Positions 18,139 through 27,300 of a stretch of 64,000 nt of DNA are shown piece by piece. The translations under genes and the position numbers were made by a program. Source of the stretch: Granulicella sp. 5B5 (GTDB taxonomy: Bacteria; Acidobacteriota; Terriglobia; Terriglobales; Acidobacteriaceae); contig NZ_CP046444.1 in assembly GCF_014083945.1 (NCBI RefSeq), positions 1-64,000 of the forward strand, given 5' to 3'. The notes beneath the pieces were generated by a model, which was not told the origin of the DNA, made no database searches, and worked only from the letters and a program-made list of their open reading frames with translations. The number at the start of each line of letters is the position of its first letter. Within the stretch, counting starts at the first letter, position 1.

Positions 18139-21100
18139 TCAGTGCCCCGGATCGTTGTAGATGTAAATGTACGTTGGCAGCCGACTCGTGCTGTCCCTGA
18201 ATGGTCCAAAATGCTGAAATACGGTTTGGCGACCGTTGCCGATCGGACGACTATGGAGTCTGTCTGGCGGAATGTGACTTGTTCCGTAGAAGGTTCGGCC
18301 CTGAACCGGGTCTGCTCCTCCGTTAGCCCGATTCGTATAAGCATCTTTCATCGCCGTTGCAAGCGACGGTGAGGCCGTTCCTGTGTCTGGAGCCACCCCG
18401 TTTGGCCTCTTTTTGTTTGCGTTATCGATGAGGGCATTGGCGAGAGCGGTCGAACCATTTGCGAGTTCTTTAGAATCGCCACCTTTTGGAGTGCTCAAAC
18501 TCCCGATCTCGTTGGTCAGGACCTTCGAGAGATCACCTACCGTTGTATTCCCGACAGCCGGATTGCTCTGTTGTTGGGCCGTTGCGGACGCCGGAGGAGG
18601 GGGTGGCGGAGCTACATTATTTCCGGTACTGGCGGCGGCCTGTTGCGACTCGGCTTCAACATTTGCAAGGAAAGTCAGCAAGCCATAGCCGCCATGCATC
18701 AGCTGACTCGCGAGTATCGGCAGGCAATTGGCATCACCTCCGGCTGAGCCACAGTGCCCGACTGGCTCCTGAGGCGCGCTAATACTAGCCTGAGCACCAT
18801 CGTGCCCATCGGCATCCACTCTATTGACGGGTCCGTTTTCGACATAGCTGTACAGGTTCAATGTCTGCGGATCACCGAACTTGGCATATGGCACTGTGAT
18901 CGGCTTAGCATCCCAATCCGGCGTCATAAACCGTCCCAGTGCGCTTTCATAATAGCGCGCGCCGAAGTCATCCAACCCAGTCTCGGGGTCGCGCTCCTTG
19001 CCGCTGAACTTATAGTTGTTACCGGTGTCATTTTGCGAGATGATCCGCTCGACCCCATAGGGAAAGAAGAGCGATTCGTTCAGCACATCGCCTATCGAAT
19101 CCGTTACCAACGCCGTCGATCCGACATTATCGGTCACATAGTATCTCGGCGGCGTAAATCCAGAGCCGCATCCAGGGTTGGCGTCCTCTCTTGCAATCCG
19201 TTGCCCGTTGAAGAAAATGTATCTACTCAGGCTCGCCCCCTGTTGGTTGGTCTCCGTCAACGCGGTTGAACCCACTCCCTTCCAATAGAGTTTGCTCCCA
19301 CCCTTAACCACGCGCTCACCCATGCCATCATAGGTATATGCAGTACCGCTCCCATTAATCAAGCGCCCTTCCGCATCGTAGGTATACCCAACCCCGTTCT
19401 CCTGAATGACGTCCCCAGCCGCATCGTAACTCGCAGACGACAGTTGGTTTCGATTGTTGGTGGTCGACGCCGACATCGCCTCTCCCTGACACAATATCGA
19501 AGTCTTCGCCGTTAGGTTTCCCCATGCATCAACCGAATAGTTGCTTGCCCAGTCATGCGTACCGCCGGACATCATCGTGCAATCCGTACCTGTTGTTCCA
19601 GCCGACATGAGTCGATTCAAAGTATCGTAACCGTAGTTCACGCTACCATTCGGGCGATTTAAGCTCAAGCCATCCAAGCCATCCTGGACCCCATAGAGGT
19701 TCCCGTTATCTCCTGTCCCCGCGTGAAAGTTGTAGGTCCTGCTAAACAGCGTATTTGTGGTGCTCAATTGCTCGGCGGTCGTGCTTAGTGGTTGTAGCCG
19801 TGCATTGTATGTGTCCGTAAGCTGGATGTTCGACCCTAGCTGCCATACATTGGGCATACCACTCGCGAACGTGGAACTCACCTGTGCATATGTCACACCA
19901 TCGGAACCGGTCGCTGTATCAATTTGGCCACCGCTATTTTCGTGATATGTCACCACGAACGGAGTTGTTCCTCCTGCCAAAGGATAAGTGACGGTGTCGA
20001 CGGCGCCGTTCAAGTAATACGTGTAGCCAATTTGGTCAGTCACTCCTGCAATCGTGCGCGACTCGGTCGCCGGTCGCCCCATGGGGTCGTAGCTCCACGA
20101 CGTTGCACCCGAAGAGTCGCACATTGCTTTAATATGGCCAACCAAGTTGGTTGCTGTTAGCGATGGCGCCGTGCAAGCCGTCACCGGATCATTGTCGAAG
20201 GTGTACGCCACACTCGGTGTGCCGTCGCTGTACGTGGTTCCCGTAGAACGGTGCAAGGCATCATAGGTATAGGTCACCGTCGCTGTTGATGTGCCCTGCT
20301 GATTCGACAACGGTGCAATCTTACTGATCAGTTCATCATCGTTGTTGTAGTTGTAGCGCGTAGTGCCGGCGATATAGCTTCCGTTGTCCGTCGTTGGACA
20401 GGACGCAACTGCTGCAAGAGGCGAGCCAATCTCGGGATTCGCCGAACAAAGCAACTGGCCCAGAGAGTTGAACGTGAAGCTACGCACACGCCAGTCTGCA
20501 GAATTGGAATCCCCACCCTTCTGCGTCACCTGGAGCAGGTTTCCCAATACGTCGTACTGGTAGTCCGTTTCATAGTTGAGGCCGGCAGGGTCTTCCCAAA
20601 CATAATTGAGACGCCCAAGTGCATCCGACTGGGACTTTCGCGAGTTGCCTGCTTCATCCGTAACCGTAGTGGTATTGCCTGCGTACGTCATGTACGTTGA
20701 AGATCCATCAGCCTCCGACACGGAAGAGACCCGCCCTATTCCATCGTAGTAAGTTGTCGTGGTGTATTGCGTATCTCCAGACCGATATGGATTTGTCTTT
20801 TGATAAGCCCTGCCATCTCCATCATAGAAAATATCGACATAGTCGGTTCCGTCTGGGTCCGAATTGAGTTGGGTTTCCTGCGTGCGCCCCAGAGCATCGT
20901 ATAGTGTTGTCGTCAACATGCTTGTGGAGCCGCTAATCGCGTCTGTTTCGGTCGAGAAAAGAGAACCTGCGTTATAGCAAGACCCATTAGGGTCATCGCT
21001 ATAACAAAATGCCTTTGACCCACCATCTGGAAATGAGACATTCAGCGGCCTGTCAAAAGCATCATACGTGTTTGTGGTGGTCTCACCGTTGAGATCGGTT

Positions 21101-23178
21101 GTCGAACCCACGGCCCCATTGCAAGCGTAATACGTCGTACTCACAGTCTGCCCCTTGGCGTTGGTCATGAGCGTGGGAAACGCTGCGGTCGCGCCGCTTG
21201 GAACGCAGGCGCTGCTAGCCCAGGAATCTGTAAAACTGTAGGACGTCTGATGACCGCCGGGATCGATTGTAGATAATGCATTTCCCGCGTCATCAAACTG
21301 GTTAGTCGTGGTGAGCAGCGCACCATCTGTGTTGCGCCATCTCTCTACGGCAGTCAGATTGCCTCGCGTAAGGAAGCCAGTCCCATACCCCGAATCGTGC
21401 TGGATAGCATTACTCGCCTGCATCGGCTGGCCGTTATGGGAATAGTTGTCATATTCATTGACCGTCTCAGCTGCCATGTTCCCGCTGCCATCGTAGACTG
21501 TGATCGATGTTGGTTTATCTACTATATTGAGGTCGATGTAGTTCTGGTTACCGGTATGCAGGTAGGTGTAGTCCGTACGCCGGAGTAACGCTCCCGGACC
21601 CCCCGTCCCGTAATCGTATTCGCGTGTCTCTGTCGGATTCAAACGCGTGGCCGTTCCAGTGCATGCCCCTCCCGCGTCGACACAGGGGTACTGAAAAGTC
21701 TCAAAATCGGTTTGAACTTGTGATGTTTGTCCATTTTCGAGGGTGGTCGTCGTCGAAATGACCCGGACATTCGCCACTGCGTTATTCACGAGATCCGGCT
21801 CGCCTGTATACGTCTTACCCACCGTGCGCAGCAAATTGCCGGATGAATCGTAATAGAGAACGCCGGTTTCATAAACACTGGTCGTCGTGTAGTTTGTCGG
21901 ACCGACATTGATTGAGACCGGGGCGAATTGGTGGACCTGACTGTTACCCATCGGGTCGGTCACTTTGTCAGAAACTATGCTGGGATTATAGGTCCAGGTG
22001 TTCACCTGACTCCCAATGGTTTCAACTCGTTTTGTGACCGCTCGGCTTCCCACATAGTTCGGCTGTGTACCATGTTGATAAGGGCTGGCCTGGTAGAAAT
22101 CAGTGTACGAGTAGGTTATGTAAGCTCCATTGGGCAAATCCAATTCCTGTAGATCTCCGGGAGAGCCCTGCGCATATTTAAAGACATAGGTCTTACCATT
22201 GGGGAGAGTGAGCTTCGTTGGTACAGTTATCGCTGTCGGAGAATCTGTGCAATTCGTCGCCGCACCTCCCGCTCCCCCCGCTGTCGCGGCACAGATATCA
22301 GTCTGGAAGCTCATCTGCTGGAAATCCACACGGAAGGTTAACGGATTACCCGCATGGTTCTCGATGGTGTATGTCGAATAGGTCGATCCGTCAGGGTTGG
22401 TTCCATTGCTGTAGGCCAGAAGGCTTCGATTCAGGGTATCGGCATTTGGCGTAATCAAGTTGCCATTTCGATCCCGGCTGAGGAAGGTCAAGTTGTCAGG
22501 TTGCTTAAGAATAAATGAATTGAAATTACTTACATTTTTCTCTTCTCCATTTTTCAGGTAGAGAATGTTTGCTTGCGCGTCGTACACCATGCCGGATCCG
22601 TCGAGAGTCGGTCCCTTCGTCGTCTGACCTAAACATGAGTATTGCGACGCGATTTCATATCGAAGCGGCAATGCATGGCGGGTTCCTTGAGGATCGAAGA
22701 CCGCCCAATTTGTCTCCTGCTGGTATTCTTGGCTTGTGGTCTGACAGGCTATCACGCCACTTTCGGTGAAAGATACACCCCAATTGAGGGGGTCTGAAAC
22801 TCGCCAGCCTGAAGAAACGTTAGGGTTTAGTTCCGCGACGTACATGCCAGGAGGGTCACATAGCTGCGGATTGGGACACTGATTAGGTTCGTACTGTTTG
22901 ATCCAAGCAGGGGTGTCATAAACGAATGAGTACTGAAGCTTCTCGCCGCCTCGTTGTGCGATGGTCGCGATGGGAATGGAAATGTGTAAATTGCCATTCT
23001 GTAGATTGACCGCGTCAACATCCCCTCCGCTAAAGACACTATTCGGCGGCAGGCCTTTCTCCTCAACGGGAGTTATCTGCGCACCGGCGGATACGCAAGA
23101 CAATACGATCAGAACAACTTGGGTTGAGCGCAAAACTCCTTGCGCAATCGACCGAAGGGATAACGGGAAGCTACGCAT
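18139..23178 (-). CDS. Rhs/YD-repeat protein with cell-wall-hydrolase-like tip
   Basis: 1679 residues from the ATG with GGAG upstream; the frame is open 45 codons further but the signal-like MRSFPLSLRS...VVLIVLSCVSAGAQ favours this start. YD repeats fill residues of about 600-1450 (for example YTYDALHRSTG, YTYDAEGRL, YGYDTLNRL). The Rhs core end reads FSGKERDPETGLDDFGARYY, LGRFMTPDWD and NLYSYVENGPVNRVDADG. A linker with six prolines leads to the variable tip AQQQSNPAVG..., whose motif VLTNEIGSLS suggests a SleB-like hydrolase. The tip lies on the repeated unit (up to 18580) and the core outside it, so the gene is a junction of resident core and imported tip. Confidence 0.9.
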   Translation of the reverse strand: MRSFPLSLRSIAQGVLRSTQVVLIVLSCVSAGAQITPVEEKGLPPNSVFSGGDVDAVNLQNGNLHISIPIATIAQRGGEKLQYSFVYDTPAWIKQYEPNQCPNPQLCDPPGMYVAELNPNVSSGWRVSDPLNWGVSFTESGVIACQTTSQEYQQETNWAVFDPQGTRHALPLRYEIASQYSCLGQTTKGPTLDGSGMVYDAQANILYLKNGEEKNVSNFNSFILKQPDNLTFLSRDRNGNLITPNADTLNRSLLAYSNGTNPDGSTYSTYTIENHAGNPLTFRVDFQQMSFQTDICAATAGGAGGAATNCTDSPTAITVPTKLTLPNGKTYVFKYAQGSPGDLQELDLPNGAYITYSYTDFYQASPYQHGTQPNYVGSRAVTKRVETIGSQVNTWTYNPSIVSDKVTDPMGNSQVHQFAPVSINVGPTNYTTTSVYETGVLYYDSSGNLLRTVGKTYTGEPDLVNNAVANVRVISTTTTLENGQTSQVQTDFETFQYPCVDAGGACTGTATRLNPTETREYDYGTGGPGALLRRTDYTYLHTGNQNYIDLNIVDKPTSITVYDGSGNMAAETVNEYDNYSHNGQPMQASNAIQHDSGYGTGFLTRGNLTAVERWRNTDGALLTTTNQFDDAGNALSTIDPGGHQTSYSFTDSWASSACVPSGATAAFPTLMTNAKGQTVSTTYYACNGAVGSTTDLNGETTTNTYDAFDRPLNVSFPDGGSKAFCYSDDPNGSCYNAGSLFSTETDAISGSTSMLTTTLYDALGRTQETQLNSDPDGTDYVDIFYDGDGRAYQKTNPYRSGDTQYTTTTYYDGIGRVSSVSEADGSSTYMTYAGNTTTVTDEAGNSRKSQSDALGRLNYVWEDPAGLNYETDYQYDVLGNLLQVTQKGGDSNSADWRVRSFTFNSLGQLLCSANPEIGSPLAAVASCPTTDNGSYIAGTTRYNYNNDDELISKIAPLSNQQGTSTATVTYTYDALHRSTGTTYSDGTPSVAYTFDNDPVTACTAPSLTATNLVGHIKAMCDSSGATSWSYDPMGRPATESRTIAGVTDQIGYTYYLNGAVDTVTYPLAGGTTPFVVTYHENSGGQIDTATGSDGVTYAQVSSTFASGMPNVWQLGSNIQLTDTYNARLQPLSTTAEQLSTTNTLFSRTYNFHAGTGDNGNLYGVQDGLDGLSLNRPNGSVNYGYDTLNRLMSAGTTGTDCTMMSGGTHDWASNYSVDAWGNLTAKTSILCQGEAMSASTTNNRNQLSSASYDAAGDVIQENGVGYTYDAEGRLINGSGTAYTYDGMGERVVKGGSKLYWKGVGSTALTETNQQGASLSRYIFFNGQRIAREDANPGCGSGFTPPRYYVTDNVGSTALVTDSIGDVLNESLFFPYGVERIISQNDTGNNYKFSGKERDPETGLDDFGARYYESALGRFMTPDWDAKPITVPYAKFGDPQTLNLYSYVENGPVNRVDADGHDGAQASISAPQEPVGHCGSAGGDANCLPILASQLMHGGYGLLTFLANVEAESQQAAASTGNNVAPPPPPPASATAQQQSNPAVGNTTVGDLSKVLTNEIGSLSTPKGGDSKELANGSTALANALIDNANKKRPNGVAPDTGTASPSLATAMKDAYTNRANGGADPVQGRTFYGTSHIPPDRLHSRPIGNGRQTVFQHFGPFRDSTSRLPTYIYIYNDPGH
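18568..18580. repeat. 13-bp site at Rhs core/tip junction (copy 3)
   Basis: CTGTTGTTGGGCC inside the full-length Rhs gene, encoding Ala-Gln-Gln-Gln. To the right the gene continues with the Pro-rich linker and the core; to the left starts the shared tip. Confidence 0.6.
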
Positions 23179-23381
23179 GTATTTCTCCGACACGATCATC
23201 GAATTACAAAGTCGAGGTGAGAGAGTGTGGATTCCTCTCGCAGATTGGGTCAGAGTGCCTGAGCAGATAAACCTTTGCTCTGCAGTCTGGACGGTTTGCT
23301 GTGGCTCAGCCATGTCTCAAAACCCTATATGGTGGCTTTCTGTATGCAGAGGTAACCGCGTTACGTTGGCACTCTGTTCGA

Positions 23382-24560
23382 TCAATAGACTGGGCAAGGC
23401 GGCGGAGGCGGATTCACCGTCAGGATTGTGGTGGCAGAGGCGGACGAGTAGTCAGTCGTGTTCGTGGGCGTGAATGCAACCGAAAGCGTCTGAGTTCCGG
23501 GACCGAGTACCGTGCCGAGCGCAGGTGTATAAACAAACGTCCCGGGGACATTGGCCGTTGCATCCAATTGCGTTGCACTTAGCGCTGTCCCATCACTGAT
23601 TGGTGCGGGCGACGCCCATGTGATCACCGGTGTGACGGTGCCTACGCCAAAACTCTGAGCGCCACCTGTCACGGCACCATAATCCGCTGTCGCCGAAGCA
23701 CTGGCCGTCAGTGTGCAGGTACCCCCGCCGACATAACTCACGGTATTGCCGGATACCGTGCATACCCCGGGAGTACTCGACGAAACCGTCTCTGAGGGTG
23801 ACCCGTTGCCCGAATAACCATACGTCACCGTGAAACTGCCGCCATAGGTGGCGCTCGTAGGAATATCTGTAATCGCAATCGTTGGTGAGGCTTGGCTCAC
23901 CGTGAAACTCTGAGTGCCCCCTGTCGCAGCTGCATAGTTTCCAGACGCTTGTGCACTCGCGTATAGAGAGCAGGTTCCAACACCGACGAAACTGACTGTG
24001 TTTCCGGCAGTCGCACAGACACCTGTTGTAGTCGAAGTAACCGACTCGGCCGGGGAACCGCTGCCAGAGTAGCTATAGGTGGCTGTAAAGCTGCCTCCAT
24101 AGACCGCATTCGACGGAACGTCATTGATGCTGATCGTTGCTGCCTCTGGACTTACTACTTGACTAAGGGAATTGGACGTAACGGCATAGCAGGTTGTGCT
24201 TCCGATTTCATTTCCGCCAAATGATACCGTTAAGGAATGAGTTCCGGCTGCAAGGCTGTTGGATGTAAGAGTGGCCGTGCCTGTATTGCTCCAGCTTGAA
24301 CTGCCGATGACCGATCCGCCGTCATAGAACGTGGCGACTGCATTCGGGGCACAAGAACTCGGCACCACCGACCCTATGAACGTCACATTGTTCCCATAAG
24401 TCGATGGTGATCCAGAAGATGAAATACTGATGGTAGGGATGACTGTTGTTCCCCCGCCCCCACCCCCACCGTTGCCATCGGGCTGAGCCTTCTGGGCAGA
24501 TACTGTTGCTGCGAACGACGTAACCGTCAGCAGAACGAGGCTGTACACTAGGCGCCTCAT
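23382..24560 (-). CDS. Secreted MBG/Ig-like repeat protein
   Basis: 392 residues from ATG MRRLVYSLVLLTVTSFAATVSAQ, a Sec signal peptide; the frame is open 47 codons upstream but without signal. After a Gly run (GNGGGGGGG) come Ig-like modules: a Big_3/5-type repeat with GTHSLTVSFGG, two near-identical MBG-like repeats (ATISINDVPSNAVYGGSFTA and TIAITDIPTSATYGGSFTV), and a module GTQTLSVAFTPT. It ends in PPPPPCPVY. Such proteins are exported and may be attached to the surface. It lies 203 bp upstream of the Rhs gene in the same direction; a link between them is possible but not shown. Confidence 0.75.
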   Translation of the reverse strand: MRRLVYSLVLLTVTSFAATVSAQKAQPDGNGGGGGGGTTVIPTISISSSGSPSTYGNNVTFIGSVVPSSCAPNAVATFYDGGSVIGSSSWSNTGTATLTSNSLAAGTHSLTVSFGGNEIGSTTCYAVTSNSLSQVVSPEAATISINDVPSNAVYGGSFTATYSYSGSGSPAESVTSTTTGVCATAGNTVSFVGVGTCSLYASAQASGNYAAATGGTQSFTVSQASPTIAITDIPTSATYGGSFTVTYGYSGNGSPSETVSSSTPGVCTVSGNTVSYVGGGTCTLTASASATADYGAVTGGAQSFGVGTVTPVITWASPAPISDGTALSATQLDATANVPGTFVYTPALGTVLGPGTQTLSVAFTPTNTTDYSSASATTILTVNPPPPPCPVY

Positions 24561-25321
24561 ACCTGCGCGACGCGAAGTCCCGATGTCGTTAAGCCGAAAG
24601 ACCCCGGAACTCCGATTTTGGGATTCACTTTGAAAATTGGGCACACAATTCCTAGAACTCCACTTACCTGGAGCTTGAGTGAGAGATATGGCCGAAGCCA
24701 TTGATTCAGTTGTCTACGGGAAGGTGAGACAGGCGAACAAGAACAGCAGTGTGGCTCTATTGTCTGATTCTGTTTTGCGAAGGTAACCAACAAAGGCGTT
24801 ACGTGTCAAGACCTATTTAGTAAAGGCCTAATGTTACGAAGTCAGAAACGATCAATCTCTTTATTTGTCAGTTTCTCCAGCTGTTCATTGGGTTGTCTCG
24901 CACAGGGACGAAATGTGTAAACAGTGTGAAGCTCTGAACCCAAAACGCGTGGATTCTCTCGTTCAGATAGAGAATAAGGGCCGCGTTGAATTGATACACG
25001 GATGAACACTGTTTCCGGCAGCACCCCGGCTTTACACGGCCTGAAGCTGGACAATATGGAAACACTATCATGTCCGACCCTCATCGGAGGGAGCGACAGC
25101 ATGGCGTTTCCGTAACTGGCCGCTTTCCAACACTAGGAGATTAAGGCTGCACGAAGAACAGCCGCCAGCGGCGGCTCGTGCGCTCAAGATTTGCCGCTAA
25201 AAACGCCCCAGCGGGGCAGCGGCAAATCAGAACCAATATCGAAGATGAAGTTTGAATATCGAACTCCCTACGCCAGCCTCCGCCAGCGGCTCCGGCTAAA
25301 GACGACTTCGGGAGTAGCCGG
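24561..25321. other. Intergenic region with GC palindromes
   Basis: About 760 bp between the Ig-like gene and the integrase stop. Short frames exist (such as 24842-25102, minus) but show no start signal or recognisable domain, so I call none. The left half is AT-richer. The right half (25161-25300) holds GC-rich inverted repeats and could contain an integration site or old element debris. Confidence 0.5.
25161..25228. repeat. Nested inverted repeats near integrase 3' end
   Basis: GCCGCC-AGC-GGCGGC at 25161-25175, then GATTTGCCGCT (25188-25198) paired with AGCGGCAAATC (25218-25228), enclosing GCCCC-AGC-GGGGC (25205-25217). The last forms a long cruciform or hairpin. There is no T run, so a terminator is unlikely. 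Confidence 0.6.
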
Positions 25322-26743
25322 TCAGCGCGGCTTGTTGCGCTGACCTCTCTTAGCCTGATCGCGTGTCGCGGCTGCCTTCGATGCGTTCACCCTCGCATCG
25401 TCCGGTTGCGGCAGCTCCCATCCCGCCATGCCCTGCAACACACGGTCGGCATGTTTGATGGCATTCACGTGCCCATAGTGCTGTTCAATCATATGGACCG
25501 AGGTCCCCATCTGCTCAGCCAGGAAGTACACGTCCACCCCTTCCTGCAAGCGAAGCGTGGCGTAGGTGTGCCGAAAACAGTAGGTCGAGCGCGGCACGCC
25601 CTGCGTGCCTTCGCGCAGATTTGCCTCGTCCAGAAGATCGGCAATGAGTCTACTGTAGAGAGTCTTCGCGGGCTTGCCCGTGACATTGGTAAAGACTCTG
25701 TCGTTGAGTTCCGTGACTTTGGAGATAACGCGGATGCGTTCCAAATAATCACCCACGCTCTTCGGCGCGACCAGTTTGCGCGACTTACCCTTACCCTGCA
25801 CAAACAACACAACGATCTCTCGGCCTTCGCGGTCGTTTGCAGGCATGATGTCACGCCAGCGTAGGTTCTTCATCTCCGCTGGCCTCATGCCTGTATTGTA
25901 GGCAATCAGGATCATGTTGTAGGTAACAGTGCGATACCAGACGCTCGAAGGCTTCTCCGCCTCACCAATCCACTTCCTTCCGACAGTGTGGAGCTTGCGG
26001 TACTCCTCCAGCGTGAACTCATCGCGTCGCATGGACTTGAGCTTGGGACGCTCGTCGAAGCGCTGACTGGCAGGAACGTAGTGCTTCTTGATGGCGTAGT
26101 TCATCACTGCGCCAAAGATGGACATCTCAAAGCGGATGGTGGAATCACTGATAAAGGGAACCACCCGTTCTTCGGGGGGCTTGACTTCAATCGGCCTCAG
26201 CACACGAATACCCAGGGTATGCTGCACCTTGGTGCGGCGCTCCGCTTCATGGTCTGCGAGGGTTTGAGCCATCTCGTCGCTCACCTCCCGAACGCCATTG
26301 CGCCGGTTGCGACCCGCACCATTCTCCCGCCGCCAAGCCGGATAGCCACCCCACAACTCATCACCGATAAGGTGAACCTGCGTGGAACCCACATAACGGT
26401 CTAGAGAGCCTTCGATCACGGCGCGAACCTTCTTCGGCCGCGCCACACTGATCTCTCCGCGCGTCGCCCGCGCCTCCTGCGTCAGCAAATACTCTCTCGC
26501 TATCTCGCGAAAGGGATGGTTGAACACTGGAACGTCATGCTTCAAACGGAAGCGGATGTCGGCATCTTGATCGAAGGCGCGCTCGCGCGCCACTTCGAGG
26601 TCGGTCGTCTTGAGCGACATGGTCTTATAGCGGTCGATCTTGGGGATCTTCATCCGGCAATACCACATCCGATGATCCACGTCGCCGCGCCTGAAGAGGA
26701 CTAGTCCCGGCTTGATTTCCGTCTTGTCGGTGACGAATGCCAT
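25322..26743 (-). CDS. Tyrosine recombinase, phage-type integrase
   Basis: 473 residues from ATG MAFVTDKTEIK, preferred because GGAG lies six bases upstream; an ATG at 26755 is also open. Catalytic motifs: Arg in NTGMRPAEMKNLRW near residue 285, CFRHTYATLRL near 390, and the late segment IEQHYGHVNA with the probable nucleophile Tyr. The N-terminal half carries a long SAM-like domain with the basic stretch GAGRNRRNGV. It differs clearly from the XerC-like recombinase at 7093. It stands at the border between island and housekeeping genes and probably brought in part of the island, though no att repeats were found. Confidence 0.88.
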   Translation of the reverse strand: MAFVTDKTEIKPGLVLFRRGDVDHRMWYCRMKIPKIDRYKTMSLKTTDLEVARERAFDQDADIRFRLKHDVPVFNHPFREIAREYLLTQEARATRGEISVARPKKVRAVIEGSLDRYVGSTQVHLIGDELWGGYPAWRRENGAGRNRRNGVREVSDEMAQTLADHEAERRTKVQHTLGIRVLRPIEVKPPEERVVPFISDSTIRFEMSIFGAVMNYAIKKHYVPASQRFDERPKLKSMRRDEFTLEEYRKLHTVGRKWIGEAEKPSSVWYRTVTYNMILIAYNTGMRPAEMKNLRWRDIMPANDREGREIVVLFVQGKGKSRKLVAPKSVGDYLERIRVISKVTELNDRVFTNVTGKPAKTLYSRLIADLLDEANLREGTQGVPRSTYCFRHTYATLRLQEGVDVYFLAEQMGTSVHMIEQHYGHVNAIKHADRVLQGMAGWELPQPDDARVNASKAAATRDQAKRGQRNKPR

Positions 26744-27069
26744 CCTCGTCTCCATCGGTGGACTGTGCAGATTCCGTGCAGATTTTCCCTCTAAACTGTT
26801 GAATCCTCACAGCTGTGCAGGACACGTATAGAGAATATCGCAACATTATCTTGTTTATTTATTTTTATTTACGATATTCTTATCATCCCCGAAGGGAATC
26901 TGCTTTGTTGTTGCCGTTGCTTGTTTTCCTCTGCGACCTTTGCGGAGCTTTTACTTTGCGCCCTCTGCGTGAAAGCTTTTGCTTTTGCTTTTGCCTTTGC
27001 TGTTGCTTTGAAACACCCCTGCAACTTTGCTATACTGATCAGGTTGCAACGGCGAGCCAGCCGTCTCAT
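26744..27069. other. Intergenic region: hexanucleotide tract and TCTGCG repeat
   Basis: Contains an AT-rich stretch (26840-26880), then 26928-26975 with CCTCTGCGACCTTTGCGG and CGCCCTCTGCGTGAAAG, a kind of short intergenic repeat I associate with several soil and water bacteria, then a (CTTTTG)n tract at 26976-27009 that runs into the tRNA promoter. No gene seen on either strand. Confidence 0.55.
27008..27036 (+). promoter_or_regulatory. Sigma-70-type promoter of tRNA-Glu
   Basis: TTGAAA (27008-27013), 17-bp spacer, TATACT (27031-27036), giving a start near 27043, 27 bp before the tRNA. Both boxes are close to consensus and the spacing is ideal. Confidence 0.75.
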
Positions 27070-27146
27070 GGCGTTATGGTGTAACTGGTTAACACGTCGC
27101 CCTCTCAAGGCGAAGAGTCCGGGTTCGAGCCCCGGTAACGCTACCA
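27070..27146 (+). tRNA. tRNA-Glu (anticodon CTC)
   Basis: Cloverleaf read by eye: acceptor GGCGTTA/TAACGCT with a G-T pair at the end, D arm GTGT...ACAC, anticodon stem TCGCC/GGCGA with loop CTCTCAA (anticodon CTC), T arm CCGGG-TTCGAGC-CCCGG, discriminator A, encoded CCA. It decodes GAG. The island lies on its 5' side, so this is not the usual integration into a tRNA 3' end. Confidence 0.93.
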
Positions 27147-27300
27147 AATCCCTTACATTCAAAACTTCTTGTATCTGCGGCTACTATGCCGTTTAGCAAC
27201 CACGCATCTTGACGCAGGCGATACACTGAATTCAGTCGAGAAACCTACACCGCCTTCTGGACTCTGACTCCTCAGAGAGGGAGATCAGACCTACACAAGT

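Larger units (their letters stand above)
5734..18580. mobile_element. Candidate integrative mobilizable element unit carrying an Rhs tip
   Basis: A 12,847-bp unit bounded on both sides by the 13-mer CTGTTGTTGGGCC (5721-5733 and 18568-18580). Contents on the minus strand in reading order: Rhs tip 1, immunity-like gene, candidate oriT, RHH protein, coupling protein, relaxase, (Xre on plus), primase-ATPase, tyrosine recombinase, orphan tip 2 and its secreted partner. The sequence at 5733/5734 is what a tandem copy or circular form would show at its joint. Because tip 2 also begins at the 13-mer (6764-6776), an older unit of about 11.8 kb (6777-18580) is an alternative boundary. No secretion channel is encoded. 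An assembly artefact from a circular form cannot be excluded. Confidence 0.65.
12847..18580. repeat. Long direct repeat, right copy (partner 1-5733)
   Basis: 5,734 bp matching the first 5,733 bp of the window with a single missing C in the left copy. It ends inside the Rhs gene at the first codons of the tip. The relaxase part upstream of 12847 has no partner only because the window begins there. Confidence 0.97.

Noticed and set aside
18581-18640. Pro-rich stretch of the Rhs linker as a possible repeat array
   Set aside because: It is six Pro codons in a normal flexible linker in front of an Rhs tip.
24842-25102. Small minus-strand frame of 86 codons
   Set aside because: No ribosome site, no domain, overlapped by another open frame of similar size.
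27070-27146. tRNA-Glu as the attachment site of the island
   Set aside because: The island and integrase lie on the 5' side, whereas integration normally uses the 3' end, and I found no copy of the tRNA 3' sequence to the left.
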